A DNA stretch of 64,000 bases, from assembly GCF_003945545.1 (NCBI RefSeq), contig NZ_CP029617.1, positions 7,219,001-7,283,000 of the forward strand, written 5' to 3'. Source of the DNA: Streptomyces sp. WAC 01529 (GTDB lineage: Bacteria > Actinomycetota > Actinomycetes > Streptomycetales > Streptomycetaceae). The notes under the pieces were generated by a model. The model did no database searches. It had not been told where the DNA came from and saw only the letters and a list, made by a program, of their open reading frames with translations. This document shows positions 17,179 to 25,923 of this stretch, piece by piece. The position numbers and the translations under genes were made by a program. How positions within the stretch are numbered: position 1 is the first letter of the stretch; each line of letters opens with the position of its first letter.

Positions 17179-17742
17179 ATGCCCGACAGCACCACATATC
17201 TCGCCGAAGGCCCCCGCGTGGGCATACGCCACTTCGCCGCCGCGGACTCCGCCGAGTTCACCGCCCGTACGCGCGAGAGCCGGGCGTTGCACCGCCCCTG
17301 GCTCTTCCCGCCCTCCTCGGACGACACCTATCGCGCGTACGCGGCGGCGCTGAACGAGGACCCGGCCAGAGCGGGTTTCCTCGTGTGCGAGCGCGACAGC
17401 GGGGCCATCGCCGGATTCATCAACGTCAACAACATCGTCCGGGGCGGCTTCCGCAGCGGGGCCCTCGGCTACGGCGCGTTCGCGCACGCCGCGGGGCGGG
17501 GTCTCATGCGCGAGGGACTCGGGCTCGTCATGGCTCACGCCTTCGGGGAGCTGCGGCTGCACCGCCTGGAGGCCAACATCCAGCCGGGCAACGCGCCTTC
17601 GATCGCCCTCGTGCGCGGCCGGGGCTTCCGCCTGGAGGGCTTCTCGCCGGACTTCCTCTACGTCGACGGGGCCTGGCGCGACCACGAGCGCTGGGCCGTC
17701 ACCGCCGAGATGGTGCCGGACGCGGGAGGCTCAGCGGCGTGA
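17179..17742 (+). CDS. GNAT N-acetyltransferase (RimJ/RimL-like)
   Basis: The 187-aa protein follows the RimJ/RimL layout: an N-terminal VGIRHFAAADSAEF strand, GFINVNNIVRGG, the acyl-CoA region GYGAFAHAAGRGLMREGLGL, then LHRLEANIQPGNAPSIALVRGRGFR, the hallmark of protein N-alpha acetyltransferases. It probably acetylates the N-terminus of a protein or an amino acid-like small molecule. Its 3' end overlaps the convergent DUF6204 gene by 12 bases. Confidence 0.88.
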   Translation: MPDSTTYLAEGPRVGIRHFAAADSAEFTARTRESRALHRPWLFPPSSDDTYRAYAAALNEDPARAGFLVCERDSGAIAGFINVNNIVRGGFRSGALGYGAFAHAAGRGLMREGLGLVMAHAFGELRLHRLEANIQPGNAPSIALVRGRGFRLEGFSPDFLYVDGAWRDHERWAVTAEMVPDAGGSAA

Positions 17743-18072
17743 CGGTTTGCGGTTGATCTTCATGGTGTCCATGTCCGTCACCGTCGACCGCAGGTCCCGG
17801 AAGCCGTGGCCCGCCTCCCTCAGCCGCGTCTCGGCCTCCTCCTCGGCGAGCGCCGCCGCCATCTCCTCGCCGTCCTCGGCGTCCGAGAGCAGTTCGTAGC
17901 GCAGCGAGAAGTGCTTGAGCGCGCGGTCGTAGGTGAGGGTGCCCTCGGGGGTGAACTTCATCTGGGCGAGGCCGTGTTCCTCTACCTCCGCGAGGAGCGC
18001 CGCGCGCGACGCGTCCGTCAGCTCGTCCCACGTACCCCGGACGATGACTCGGTAGGTGTGCTGCGTGCCCAT
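17731..18072 (-). CDS. DUF6204 family protein
   Basis: The 113-aa protein matches the pattern I know for DUF6204: YRVIVRGTWDELTDASRAALL, a middle FTPEGTLTYDRALKHFSLRYEL, and the end HGFRDLRSTVTDMDTMKI. The fold looks like a small alpha-beta barrel or ferredoxin-like protein. No catalytic motif is visible and no function is known. I chose ATG 18072; longer in-frame reading to the right has no family similarity. It is convergent with the acetyltransferase. Confidence 0.75.
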   Translation of the reverse strand: MGTQHTYRVIVRGTWDELTDASRAALLAEVEEHGLAQMKFTPEGTLTYDRALKHFSLRYELLSDAEDGEEMAAALAEEEAETRLREAGHGFRDLRSTVTDMDTMKINRKPSRR

Positions 18073-18227
18073 GTCCTCGCGCTCTTCTCTCTCGCTTGCA
18101 GGTCCACGGCCGAAGGCGGCCGTCGAAAGATCCAGCGTACGGCGCCTCCGAGGGCGGCGTCCTTGGGAGGTCTTTGCGCAATCCTGACCCGAAGGCCCCC
18201 TGGGCGGCGCCTCCTTGACCGTGTTCC

Positions 18228-20216
18228 ATGGTGATCGTGAAGACCACCGTGCGCCGTGACGAACTGACCCTGCCCGTCGCCCCCACCGGTCCCGAGAACC
18301 CCCTGCCCCCACTGCGCCCCCTCGGCGACACGCACACCCTGGACGAGCGCGCCAAGGACGGCCTGCCGCGCGACATGGCACGCCAACTCGCGTACGAGCC
18401 ACTGCGCAGCCTCCTGCCCGTGCGCCTCCTCGACGGGTACGGGCGCGAGCGGACCGACACGCGCCTCGACACGCTCGTCATCGAGAACGACCGGCTGCGC
18501 GCCACCGTCCTGCCCGGTTACGGCGGCCGGGTCCACGCCCTCTTCCACAAGCCGACCGGACGCGAACTGCTCTACCGCAACCCGGTGTTGCAGCCCGCGA
18601 ACCTCGCGCTCAACGGCGCCTGGTTCTCCGGCGGCATCGAGTGGAACATCGGCGCCACCGGCCACACCACCCTCTCCTGCGCGCCCGTCCACGCCGCGCG
18701 CGTGACCGCACCCGACGGCGGCGACATGCTGCGCCTGTGGGAGTGGGAGCGGCTGCGCGACCTGCCCTTCCAGGTGGACCTGTGGCTGCCGGAGGGCTCC
18801 GACTTCCTCCACGTCGGAGTGCGTGTGCGCAACCCGCACGAGAAGGCCGCGCCCGTCTACTGGTGGTCGAACATCGCGGTGCCCGAGCAGCGCAGGGTGC
18901 TCGCCCCGGCCGACGAGGCCTGGCGGTTCGCGTACGGGGGCGGTCTGCGGAAGGTGCCGGTGCCCGAGTCCGACGGCGCCGACCGCACCTACCCGCCGCG
19001 CAGCGAGTACCCCGCCGACTACTTCTACGACGTGCCGGACGGCGCCCGGCGCTGGATCGCCGCACTCGACGAGGACGGGCACGGGCTCGCGCAGACCTCC
19101 ACGGACCTGCCGCGCGGCCGCAAGCTCTTCGTCTGGGGCACCGGCAGCGGCGGCCGGCGCTGGCAGGACTGGCTCACCGAGCCCGGCACCGGGGGCTACG
19201 CGGAGATCCAGTCGGGCCTCGCGCGCACGCAGCTGGAGCACGTACGCCTGGACGCCGAGGCCGAGTTCAGCTGGCTGGAGGCGTACGGGCCGCTGTCCGC
19301 GCGGGCCGGTCTCGTGCACGGCGACTGGGCGGACGCGCGCGGCGAGACCGAGGCGCGGCTCGCCGAAGCCCTGCCCAGGGAGGCCGTCGACGCCGCGTAC
19401 GAGGCCTGGCTGGCCTGCGCCGACAACGAGCCGGGGGAGGTGCTCGCGGTGGGCTCCGGCTGGGGCGCGCTGGAGGTTCTGCGCGCCCGGCACAAGTTGC
19501 CCGGCACGCCCTTCGACGAGTCCACGCTCGGCCCCGAACAGGCGCCGTGGCTCGAACTGCTGCACTCCGGGGCCGTCCCGGAGCCGCGCGAGGCCGCGCC
19601 GCCCGGGCCGACACTCGTGGCACGGCACTGGCGCGACATGCTGGAGACCGCGCCCGCACGCCCGCTCACCGAGTACCACCTGGGAGTCGCCCAGTGGCAC
19701 GCGGGCGACCGGGCGCAGGCCGTACGCAGCTGGGAGCGGGGCCTCGAACTCGCCTCCTCCCGCTGGCCGTTGCTGCGCTGCCTCGCCGTCGCGGACAGTG
19801 TCGAGGGCCACCTGGAGCGGGCCGCCGACCGGTACGCGGAGGCGTTCGACGACCTGTGCGATGGCCTGGGCGAGGAGCGGCGCGACGACGGTGCCGACTG
19901 GACGGCGGCGACGGCCGCGCTCGGCCGGGAGGCGATCTCCGCGCTGCTCGCCGCGGACCGCCCGGAGGCGGCGCGCGCGGTGTGGAACCGCCTCCACGCG
20001 ACCACCCGCGCCGAGGGTCGCTTCCGCCTGGTCGAGGCCCAACTCCTCTATGCCGAGGGAGACATGGCGGCGGTGCGCGCGGTCTTCGACGAGGGCTTCG
20101 AGGCGGCGGACCTGCGGGAGGGCGCCGAGACCGTGGGCGACCTGTGGAAGGCGGCGACGGGCGGCGAGGAGATCCCGGCGCGCCACGACTTCGGGATGCG
20201 GCCGCCGGGGGAGTGA
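18228..20216 (+). CDS. DUF5107 domain protein with C-terminal TPR-like region
   Basis: The 662-aa protein has an N-terminal part (about 70-390) resembling galactose mutarotase-like beta-sandwiches. It includes LPGYGGRVHALFHKPTGREL, NGAWFSGGIEWNIGATGHT and VYWWSNIAVPE, the DUF5107 landmarks. The C-terminal part (about 470-660) is helical with TPR-like spacing (YHLGVAQWHAGDRAQAVRSW and so on). Proteins of this kind are thought to act on or bind carbohydrates, but no reaction is established. It begins with ATG 18228 without a clear ribosome site and stands alone, with divergent DUF6204 upstream. Confidence 0.8.
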   Translation: MVIVKTTVRRDELTLPVAPTGPENPLPPLRPLGDTHTLDERAKDGLPRDMARQLAYEPLRSLLPVRLLDGYGRERTDTRLDTLVIENDRLRATVLPGYGGRVHALFHKPTGRELLYRNPVLQPANLALNGAWFSGGIEWNIGATGHTTLSCAPVHAARVTAPDGGDMLRLWEWERLRDLPFQVDLWLPEGSDFLHVGVRVRNPHEKAAPVYWWSNIAVPEQRRVLAPADEAWRFAYGGGLRKVPVPESDGADRTYPPRSEYPADYFYDVPDGARRWIAALDEDGHGLAQTSTDLPRGRKLFVWGTGSGGRRWQDWLTEPGTGGYAEIQSGLARTQLEHVRLDAEAEFSWLEAYGPLSARAGLVHGDWADARGETEARLAEALPREAVDAAYEAWLACADNEPGEVLAVGSGWGALEVLRARHKLPGTPFDESTLGPEQAPWLELLHSGAVPEPREAAPPGPTLVARHWRDMLETAPARPLTEYHLGVAQWHAGDRAQAVRSWERGLELASSRWPLLRCLAVADSVEGHLERAADRYAEAFDDLCDGLGEERRDDGADWTAATAALGREAISALLAADRPEAARAVWNRLHATTRAEGRFRLVEAQLLYAEGDMAAVRAVFDEGFEAADLREGAETVGDLWKAATGGEEIPARHDFGMRPPGE

Positions 20217-20231
20217 GGGGCCACTCGGATC

Positions 20232-20588
20232 TCAGGTCGCGGTGACGCGGCGGTCCGCGTACTCGAAGACGGCGCCGTCGGGGTGGATCGCGATGAGGTT
20301 GCGCCCGGCGGGGGTGGGGACGGGGCCCGCGATGACACGGGCGCCGGACGCGTTCAGTACGGCGTACGCCTCGTCCACGTCCTGCACCGCGATGGTCGCC
20401 GAGACCTTGCGGAGGATCTCCAGCTCCTGCTCCGGGCCGCTCATCAGCAGAAAGCAGCCGATCGCGGCCACGGAGACGCCGCCTCGTTCGAAGCGCATCG
20501 CCTTGCCGCCCGCGAGGCGCTCGTAGAAGGCGACCGAGGACTCCAAGTCCTCGACGCAGATGCGCAGCGTGGTTCCCAGGATCTCCAT
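20232..20588 (-). CDS. VOC family (glyoxalase/bleomycin resistance-like) protein
   Basis: The 118-aa protein is a single vicinal-oxygen-chelate module pair: TTLRICVEDLESSVAFYERLAGG, then SATIAVQDVDEAYAVLNASGA and PTPAGRNLIAIHPDGAVFEYAD. The late Glu in VFEY is the usual metal ligand position. I chose ATG 20588 because the domain begins there and GAGGTGAGGG lies upstream. It ends 16 bases from the convergent DUF5107 gene. The substrate is unknown. Confidence 0.82.
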   Translation of the reverse strand: MEILGTTLRICVEDLESSVAFYERLAGGKAMRFERGGVSVAAIGCFLLMSGPEQELEILRKVSATIAVQDVDEAYAVLNASGARVIAGPVPTPAGRNLIAIHPDGAVFEYADRRVTAT

Positions 20589-20680
20589 GATTGGAACGCC
20601 CTCACCTCTGTGGCCTGCCAACGGCTCCGCAACGATTTCATGATTGCCCGCTCCCTCGCCACCGTCTCCGCATCCGCGAG

Positions 20681-20714
20681 CAGGAGGGCGGCACCGTCCG
20701 GTGCCGCCCTCCTG
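20681..20714 (-). terminator. Strong hairpin terminator of the bL37 gene
   Basis: A perfect 15-base-pair stem, CAGGAGGGCGGCACC, with a four-base loop lies 27 bases beyond the bL37 stop. It has no T-run, as is common in Streptomyces, and probably ends transcription of the small ribosomal gene. Confidence 0.85.
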
Positions 20715-20741
20715 TCGTGATCCGTCGCCGGTCGCCCTTCG

Positions 20742-20819
20742 TCAGGACTGGGGACGGCTGCCGTGGTTCGCGCCGTTCTTGCGGCGGGCCTTCTTCTTGC
20801 GACGTCGCTTCGAGGACAT
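20742..20819 (-). CDS. 50S ribosomal protein bL37 (25 aa)
   Basis: A 26-codon frame encodes MSSKRRRKKKARRK followed by NGANHGSRPQS. This strongly basic peptide, with the ANHG-x-RP signature, matches bL37, the very small actinobacterial large-subunit protein first seen in mycobacterial ribosome structures. GGAGG lies five bases before the ATG, and a strong hairpin follows the stop, so the gene is a complete monocistronic unit. It is too short for usual gene callers and easily missed. Being a ribosome component it should be highly expressed in growth. Confidence 0.88.
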   Translation of the reverse strand: MSSKRRRKKKARRKNGANHGSRPQS

Positions 20820-20975
20820 GGATACCTCCGTGGTTCGGGTGGTGCTTCCCGGGTGCGAACCCAGGCGATCATGCGCCGCCTACCCAAGGGGTGATCCCGT
20901 TATGGTGTGGCCTGCGTCACACCGCGTGGGGCGGTGTGTCGTTACCCGCCGCGCGCGCCGGGTACCCGGGACTTC

Positions 20976-21488
20976 ATGACTGGCTTCGAGAAACCACTGA
21001 CCGGCCTCGACAAGCAGCCGTTCGACAAGGCCCTGACCGACGAGCTGGTCCGTACGATCCGCAGCGAACTGCGGGAAGAACTGCGGAAGGAATTCCGTGA
21101 GCAGACCCGGAAGCAGCGGCGCAAAGCGGCGTTCTACGCCGGGTCCGGTGCCACCGCGTTCTACGCGGGCGCCGCGGTCGCTCTGGCCGCGGGCCTCGCG
21201 CTCACCCTGGTGCTGCCCGACTGGGCGGCGGCCCTGATCGTGGGTGCGCTGCTCGCCCTCGCGGCGGTGCTGCTGCGCAACGCGGCGCGCCCTGCGGTGC
21301 CTCAGGCGGCTTCCGCTCCCTACGGGGATCCGGCGGGGTCTGCCGGAGCAGCGGGGGCAGCCCCGGCCGTCCCCCCGGGCGGCCCCGCCGTGCCCGCGCC
21401 GCCGCCGATGCCGCCCACGGTGCCTGCCGTGCCCGCAAGGGGCCCCGAGGTGCCGGGGGCGAGGGGCGGGGAGCGCGGACAGCACTGA
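20976..21488 (+). CDS. Holin-superfamily III-like membrane protein
   Basis: The 170-aa protein has a charged coiled-coil-like N-terminal region (DELVRTIRSELREELRKEFR), two membrane helices (AFYAGAAVALAAGLALTLVL and WAAALIVGALLALAAVLL) and a long Pro/Ala tail. This layout fits the actinobacterial phage-holin-like family PF07332, which in chromosomes has no proven lytic role. The ATG lacks a good ribosome site. It lies just after a GGGTACCCG sequence, and a short or absent leader is possible. No lysin gene is nearby. Confidence 0.65.
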   Translation: MTGFEKPLTGLDKQPFDKALTDELVRTIRSELREELRKEFREQTRKQRRKAAFYAGSGATAFYAGAAVALAAGLALTLVLPDWAAALIVGALLALAAVLLRNAARPAVPQAASAPYGDPAGSAGAAGAAPAVPPGGPAVPAPPPMPPTVPAVPARGPEVPGARGGERGQH

Positions 21489-21573
21489 GAGGGTGCCTCC
21501 AGGTGCCGGCCAAGGCAAGCGCAGCGCACGCCCAAGGGGGGCCCCGCGAAGCGGAGGCGCGGAGCCGGGGCTC

Positions 21574-22671
21574 TCACACCACCCGGAACTCCTCGACCTC
21601 GTCCGTGCGCAGCTCAAGACCGTGCCCGACGCCCCCCTCCGGGCGGACGACACCGCCGGTAGGGTCGAGCGCCCCGGCGAAGAACATCGACTCGATCCGC
21701 ACATGGTCGTGGAACCACTCGACGTGCCGCAGATTCGGCACGCACGCGGCGACCGCCGCATGCGCGTGCGGCGCGCGGTGCGCCGAGACCTCCAGGCCGT
21801 GCGCCTGCGCGAGGGCCGCCGCGCGCAGCCACTCGGTGAGGCCGCCGCAGCGCGTGGCGTCCACCTGCAGACAGTCCACGGACGGGATCATGCGCGCGAA
21901 GTACGGCAGGTCGTAGCCGTACTCGCCCGCCGTCACGTCACACACCAGCGCGTCCCTGACCAGCGCGAGGCCCCGCAGGTCGTCCGACGACACCGGCTCC
22001 TCGAACCAGCCCACGCCGTATTCGGCGAGCACCCTGCCCACCCGTACCGCCTGCTTGCGCGTGTAGCCGCCGTTCGCGTCGACGTACAACTCGGCCTGGG
22101 GGCCGATGACTTCACGCGCGGTGCGCACCCGCGACACGTCGCGGCCGGCCTCCCGGCCCCACCCCTCGCCGATCTTGATCTTGACGCGCGGGATGTGCTG
22201 GCCGTGCACCCAGCCGTTGAGCTGCGCCGCCAGATGGGTGTCGTGGTACGTCGTGAAGCCGCCGCTGCCGTAGACGGGAACCTCGTCGCGGGCCGCGCCG
22301 AGCAGCCGTACGAGGGGCAGTTCAAGGAGGCGGGCCTTCAGGTCCCACAGGGCGATGTCGACGGCCGAGATCGCGCAGCCGGCGGCGCCGGGGCGGCCGG
22401 TGTCGCGCACCGCCTTGGTCATGGCGTCGTGGGCGGCGGGGATGTCGAGGGCGTCCCGCCCCAGGACGGCCGGGGTGAGCTGCTCCTCGACCAGCGCGGC
22501 GACGGAGGCGGGCGCGTACGTCCAGCCGGTGCCCGTCGCGTCGCCCGCGGTGATCTCGGCGATGACGACCGTCGTGGTGTCCCAGGCGAAGGTGCCGTCC
22601 GCCTCGGGTGCGTCCGCGGGCACCGTGTACGCGGAGACGACGGGCCGTTCGATCGCGACTGCGTCCTTCAT
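21574..22671 (-). CDS. Enolase-superfamily (mandelate racemase/muconate lactonizing-like) enzyme
   Basis: The 365-aa protein has the enolase-superfamily barrel residues: K164-x-K166 in VKIKIG, metal ligands D198 (YVDANGGY), E224 (WFEEPV) and E250 (AGEYGYD), and His298/His302 in SAHRAPH. Such enzymes remove an alpha-proton from carboxylates, for example sugar acids. GAGGAAG lies upstream of the ATG. A GTTT-N15-GGTTAC promoter-like sequence (minus strand, 22836-22812) lies about 140 bases upstream. It diverges from a small frame and transketolase, which together suggest carbohydrate-acid or pentose metabolism. The exact substrate cannot be told. Confidence 0.87.
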   Translation of the reverse strand: MKDAVAIERPVVSAYTVPADAPEADGTFAWDTTTVVIAEITAGDATGTGWTYAPASVAALVEEQLTPAVLGRDALDIPAAHDAMTKAVRDTGRPGAAGCAISAVDIALWDLKARLLELPLVRLLGAARDEVPVYGSGGFTTYHDTHLAAQLNGWVHGQHIPRVKIKIGEGWGREAGRDVSRVRTAREVIGPQAELYVDANGGYTRKQAVRVGRVLAEYGVGWFEEPVSSDDLRGLALVRDALVCDVTAGEYGYDLPYFARMIPSVDCLQVDATRCGGLTEWLRAAALAQAHGLEVSAHRAPHAHAAVAACVPNLRHVEWFHDHVRIESMFFAGALDPTGGVVRPEGGVGHGLELRTDEVEEFRVV

Positions 22672-22965
22672 CTGGGACTTCCTCGGTTCGTGGTGCGGGT
22701 GGGGCTCCGGGGGTGTGCGTACGGGAGCGGGGCCGCGCAGCGCGCGGTGGCCGGAGGCAGGGGGATGCGTCTCCGGTGCGTCGGTGGGAGCGGGGTCGGA
22801 TACGGCTCCGGGTAACCCTGAGACGCCGTGACAAACGGTCTCCGAACGCCGCCGGACCTCGGATTTCGGCCTGCCCCTTGGCGCCCCCGCCCCCGGAGTT
22901 TGCCGTGCGCCGCGCCCGGGCACGCGGGAGGTTCCGACCCCCGTCCGGAGGCACAGAGGCACACC

Positions 22966-23157
22966 ATGAGCCGAGTCCTCAAGCACGGCCGCCCCCGGGT
23001 GGCCATGCCGGGCGAGCGCGTCCGGCGCGCCGCAGACTGGCTTCTGGACGCCGAACCGCCGCCGGAACGTACGGCCCGGCCCGGCCCGCTCGTCCCCGCT
23101 GTCAGCGGACCCCGCGGTCCCGCGCCACGCCCGCACAGCCAAGGAGAACCCCGATGA
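22966..23157 (+). CDS. Small basic hypothetical protein coupled to transketolase
   Basis: A 63-codon frame begins MSRVLKHGRPRVAMPGE, with AGAGG shortly upstream, and its TGA overlaps the transketolase ATG as ATGA. It is Arg/Pro-rich, with no membrane segment or known domain. The ATGA junction, common between real genes in this window, is the main reason to think it is translated. A GTTT-N16-GGGCAC promoter-like sequence (22898-22923) precedes it. It may be only a leader frame that tunes transketolase translation. Confidence 0.45.
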   Translation: MSRVLKHGRPRVAMPGERVRRAADWLLDAEPPPERTARPGPLVPAVSGPRGPAPRPHSQGEPR

Positions 23158-25001
23158 CCAGCAATGACCTCGCCACCCTCGCCCAGCAGCTGCGCGTCGA
23201 CTCGGTCCGCGCCGCGGCCGCCGCCGGCTCCGGGCACCCCACCTCGTCGATGTCCGCCGCCGATCTGATGGCGGTGCTCATGGCCCGCCATCTGCACTAC
23301 GACTTCGACCGCCCCGACCATCCGGGCAACGACCGCTTCATCCTCTCCAAGGGCCACGCCTCACCGCTGCTCTACGCGACGTACAAGGCGGCGGGCGCGC
23401 TCACCGACGACGAACTGCTGACCTTCCGCAAGGAGGGCAGCCGCCTCCAGGGCCACCCGACGCCCCGCGCCCTGCCGTGGGTGGAGGTCGCCACCGGTTC
23501 GCTCGGGCAGGGCCTGCCCGTCGGCGTCGGCATGGCCCTCTCGGGCAAGCGGCTCGAACGCATCCCCTACCGCGTCTGGGTGCTCTGCGGCGACAGCGAG
23601 CTGGCCGAGGGCTCCGTCTGGGAGGCCGCCGAGCACGCCGGGTACGAGCATCTCGACAACCTCACCGTGGTCGTCGACGTCAACCGCCTCGGCCAGCGCG
23701 GCCCCACCCGCCACGAGTGGAACCTGAAGGCCTACGCCGACCGCTTCCGGGCGTTCGACTGGCACGTCGTCGAGACCGACGGGCACGACACCGACGCCAT
23801 CGACCGCGCATTCCAGGAGGCGGCCTCCACCGCCGGGCAGCCCACCGTCGTCCTCGCCCGCACCCTCAAGGGCAAGGGCGTCGCCTCCGTCGAGAACCGC
23901 GAGGGCCTGCACGGCAAGCCGCTGCCGGACGCGGAGTCGGCCATCGAGGAGCTGGGCGGCGTACGCGACGTACGCGTCGAGGTGCGCAAGCCGGCCGCGG
24001 CGCGCACCCTGCACGCGGAGCGCGCCGGGCATCTCGAACTGCCGCGCCACGAGGTCGGCGAGGACGTCGCCACCCGTGACGCCTACGGCCAGGCGCTCGC
24101 CGCGCTCGGCACGGCGCGCGGCGACGTGGTCGCCCTCGACGGCGAGGTCGGCGACTCGACCCGCACGGAGTACTTCGCCAAGGAACACCCCGACCGCTAC
24201 TTCGAGTGCTACATCGCCGAGCAGCAACTCGTCGCCTCCGCCGTCGGCATGGCCGCGCGCGGCTGGGTGCCGTACGCGTCGACGTTCGCGGCGTTCCTCA
24301 CCCGCGCCCACGACTTCGTACGGATGGCGGCGATCAGCGGCGCGGGCATCAACCTCGTCGGCTCCCACGCGGGCGTCGCGATCGGCGAGGACGGCCCCTC
24401 CCAGATGGGCCTCGAAGACCTCGCGATGTTCCGCGCGGTGCACGGATCGACGGTCCTGTACCCGTGCGACGCCCACCAGACCGGGCGGCTCATCGCCCAG
24501 ATGGCCGAACTCGACGGCGTGCGCTATCTGCGTACGTCACGCGGCGCCTCGCCCGTCATCTACGGGCCGGGCGAGGAGTTCCCCATCGGCGGCTCCAAGG
24601 TCCTGCGCTCCTCCGACGCCGACCGGCTGACCCTCGTCGCCGCCGGGGTGACCGTCCACGAGGCGCTGTCCGCCGCGGAGTTGCTGGCGGGCGAGGGCAT
24701 TCCGGTGCGCGTGATCGACCTGTACTCCGTCAAGCCCGTCGACCGCCACACCCTGCGCGAGGCGGCCACGCAGACCGGGTGCCTGGTCACCGTCGAGGAC
24801 CACCGAGAGGAGGGCGGCCTCGGCGACGCGGTACTCGACGCGTTCACCGACGGCGGCCCGGTGCCGCGCCTGGTCCGGCTCGCGGTACGTACGATGCCGG
24901 GCTCGGCGTCCCCCGAGGAGCAACTGCGCGCGGCGGGCATCGACGCCCAGTCGATCGCGGCGGCGGCGCGGCTGCTGGTGGAGGAGGCGGTGGTGCGGTG
25001 A
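23154..25001 (+). CDS. Transketolase
   Basis: The 615-aa protein contains the whole transketolase: GSGHPTSSMSAADL and FILSKGHASPLLYA at the thiamine-diphosphate end, the TPP motif GDSELAEGSVWEAAE with VDVNRLGQ, the middle domain with FECYIAEQQLVASAVGMA, and a C-terminal regulatory-type domain. It transfers two-carbon units between sugar phosphates in the pentose phosphate pathway. At 615 aa it is shorter than the roughly 700-aa housekeeping Streptomyces enzyme and resembles the stand-alone human-type class. AAGGAG lies seven bases upstream. It is probably a second, conditionally used transketolase. Confidence 0.93.
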   Translation: MTSNDLATLAQQLRVDSVRAAAAAGSGHPTSSMSAADLMAVLMARHLHYDFDRPDHPGNDRFILSKGHASPLLYATYKAAGALTDDELLTFRKEGSRLQGHPTPRALPWVEVATGSLGQGLPVGVGMALSGKRLERIPYRVWVLCGDSELAEGSVWEAAEHAGYEHLDNLTVVVDVNRLGQRGPTRHEWNLKAYADRFRAFDWHVVETDGHDTDAIDRAFQEAASTAGQPTVVLARTLKGKGVASVENREGLHGKPLPDAESAIEELGGVRDVRVEVRKPAAARTLHAERAGHLELPRHEVGEDVATRDAYGQALAALGTARGDVVALDGEVGDSTRTEYFAKEHPDRYFECYIAEQQLVASAVGMAARGWVPYASTFAAFLTRAHDFVRMAAISGAGINLVGSHAGVAIGEDGPSQMGLEDLAMFRAVHGSTVLYPCDAHQTGRLIAQMAELDGVRYLRTSRGASPVIYGPGEEFPIGGSKVLRSSDADRLTLVAAGVTVHEALSAAELLAGEGIPVRVIDLYSVKPVDRHTLREAATQTGCLVTVEDHREEGGLGDAVLDAFTDGGPVPRLVRLAVRTMPGSASPEEQLRAAGIDAQSIAAAARLLVEEAVVR

Positions 25002-25036
25002 CCTCGCGGGACGCGTGACGCCGGCCCCGCGCCACC

Positions 25037-25082
25037 GGCGCCCGGGGGCTCAGCTCCCTCGGCCGAGGTCCTACCGGGCGCC
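25037..25082. terminator. Bidirectional hairpin between convergent genes
   Basis: Arms GGCGCCCGG and CCGGGCGCC enclose an inner perfect hairpin CCTCGG/CCGAGG at 25057-25068. The structure lies between the transketolase stop (25001) and the stop of the convergent membrane protein gene (25105), so it can end both transcripts. Confidence 0.6.
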
Positions 25083-25104
25083 GCCCCGGCGCAGACGCGA
25101 GGGG

Positions 25105-25665
25105 TCACCGTCTCGCCGTCTTGAACCAGGCGTTCGCCGCGGGGCGGAACATCAGGACCACCGCCGTCAGCACCGCCGCCAGATGCAGCACACGGCTCGC
25201 GCCGAAGAGGACGTCCACGGCGTTCAGGTCACGGAGCGCGTCCCCGAGCGAGTGACCGGCGGCGAGCCAGCGCGCGGGCTCGATCACCAGGGACAGCGTC
25301 CCGAAGACGCCGAGTACCACCGCCAGGGTCAGCCGCGCCCCGTTCCCGCCGCGCCGCATCCGCACCGCGACCAGGACGGCCGCCGAGTACACCGCCACGC
25401 GTAGGGCCAGGCCACCCGCGAGGCCGCCGAGGGACGCCTCGCCGTCGGCCACCGCCCCGATCACCGCGAGCACCGTCTCGAAGACGCCCGCGGCGACCGC
25501 GGTGAGCCAGAGCGCGAAGGCCGCCCTGACGGGGGCGGGGGCCGACGGGCCGTCCGCCCCCGTGAGCATGCGGGGCAGCGGCGCCGGACGCCGGGAGCGA
25601 GGGTGCGGACGGGGGCGGGACGGCGTGGGATGTGAATCGGAACGTACGTCGCAGTCGTGCGTCAT
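25105..25665 (-). CDS. Hypothetical four-helix membrane protein
   Basis: The 186-aa protein has an Arg/Pro-rich cytosolic start followed by four hydrophobic segments: FALWLTAVAAGVFETVLAVI, LALRVAVYSAAVLVAVRM, LTLAVVLGVFGTLSLVIEPA and SRVLHLAAVLTAVVLMF. I do not recognise a named family or catalytic residue. It is convergent with transketolase and divergent from the polymerase gene; no operon partner is present. Confidence 0.65.
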   Translation of the reverse strand: MTHDCDVRSDSHPTPSRPRPHPRSRRPAPLPRMLTGADGPSAPAPVRAAFALWLTAVAAGVFETVLAVIGAVADGEASLGGLAGGLALRVAVYSAAVLVAVRMRRGGNGARLTLAVVLGVFGTLSLVIEPARWLAAGHSLGDALRDLNAVDVLFGASRVLHLAAVLTAVVLMFRPAANAWFKTARR

Positions 25666-25850
25666 GGCAGGCCTCGCTCAGATTCATGGATGGGGGAGCG
25701 TCGCGGATGCGGAACGGCCGGTGGTCGACCGGTGCCTCGATCCTCCCGGCCGGATCGCCGCTGGACACGCCCGCCGTCCCCCGCCTTTCGGGTGGTGCCA
25801 GCCACCCCTCCCGACCAGGGTGAACACCACCGTGCCCGGGCGGCTACGGC

Positions 25851-25875
25851 GACTAGCGGGGCGGTCCACGGGTAC
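25851..25875 (+). promoter_or_regulatory. Possible SigB-type promoter for the LigD-like gene
   Basis: GACT-N15-GGGTAC fits the Streptomyces SigB-type consensus GNNT-N14-16-GGGTAC/T and lies about 50 bases before the ATG. The -35 part carries little information, so this is a candidate only. Confidence 0.4.
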
Positions 25876-25923
25876 CCGAGGGGTCCGTCCGACCCCGAGG
25901 GAACCGAGCGGAAGGAAACGCCG

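Noticed and set aside
20851..20862. GGGTGCGAACCC resembling a tRNA T-loop
   Set aside because: No acceptor stem, D-arm or anticodon arm can be paired around it; it is a short palindromic stretch upstream of bL37.
25869..25876. GGGTACCCG-type palindromes at several places (20960, 25870, 37831, 39606) as one regulator's binding sites
   Set aside because: GGGTACCCG arises easily from high G+C content and overlaps the -10 of SigB-type promoters; only the 20-base version at 37824 is long enough to stand out.
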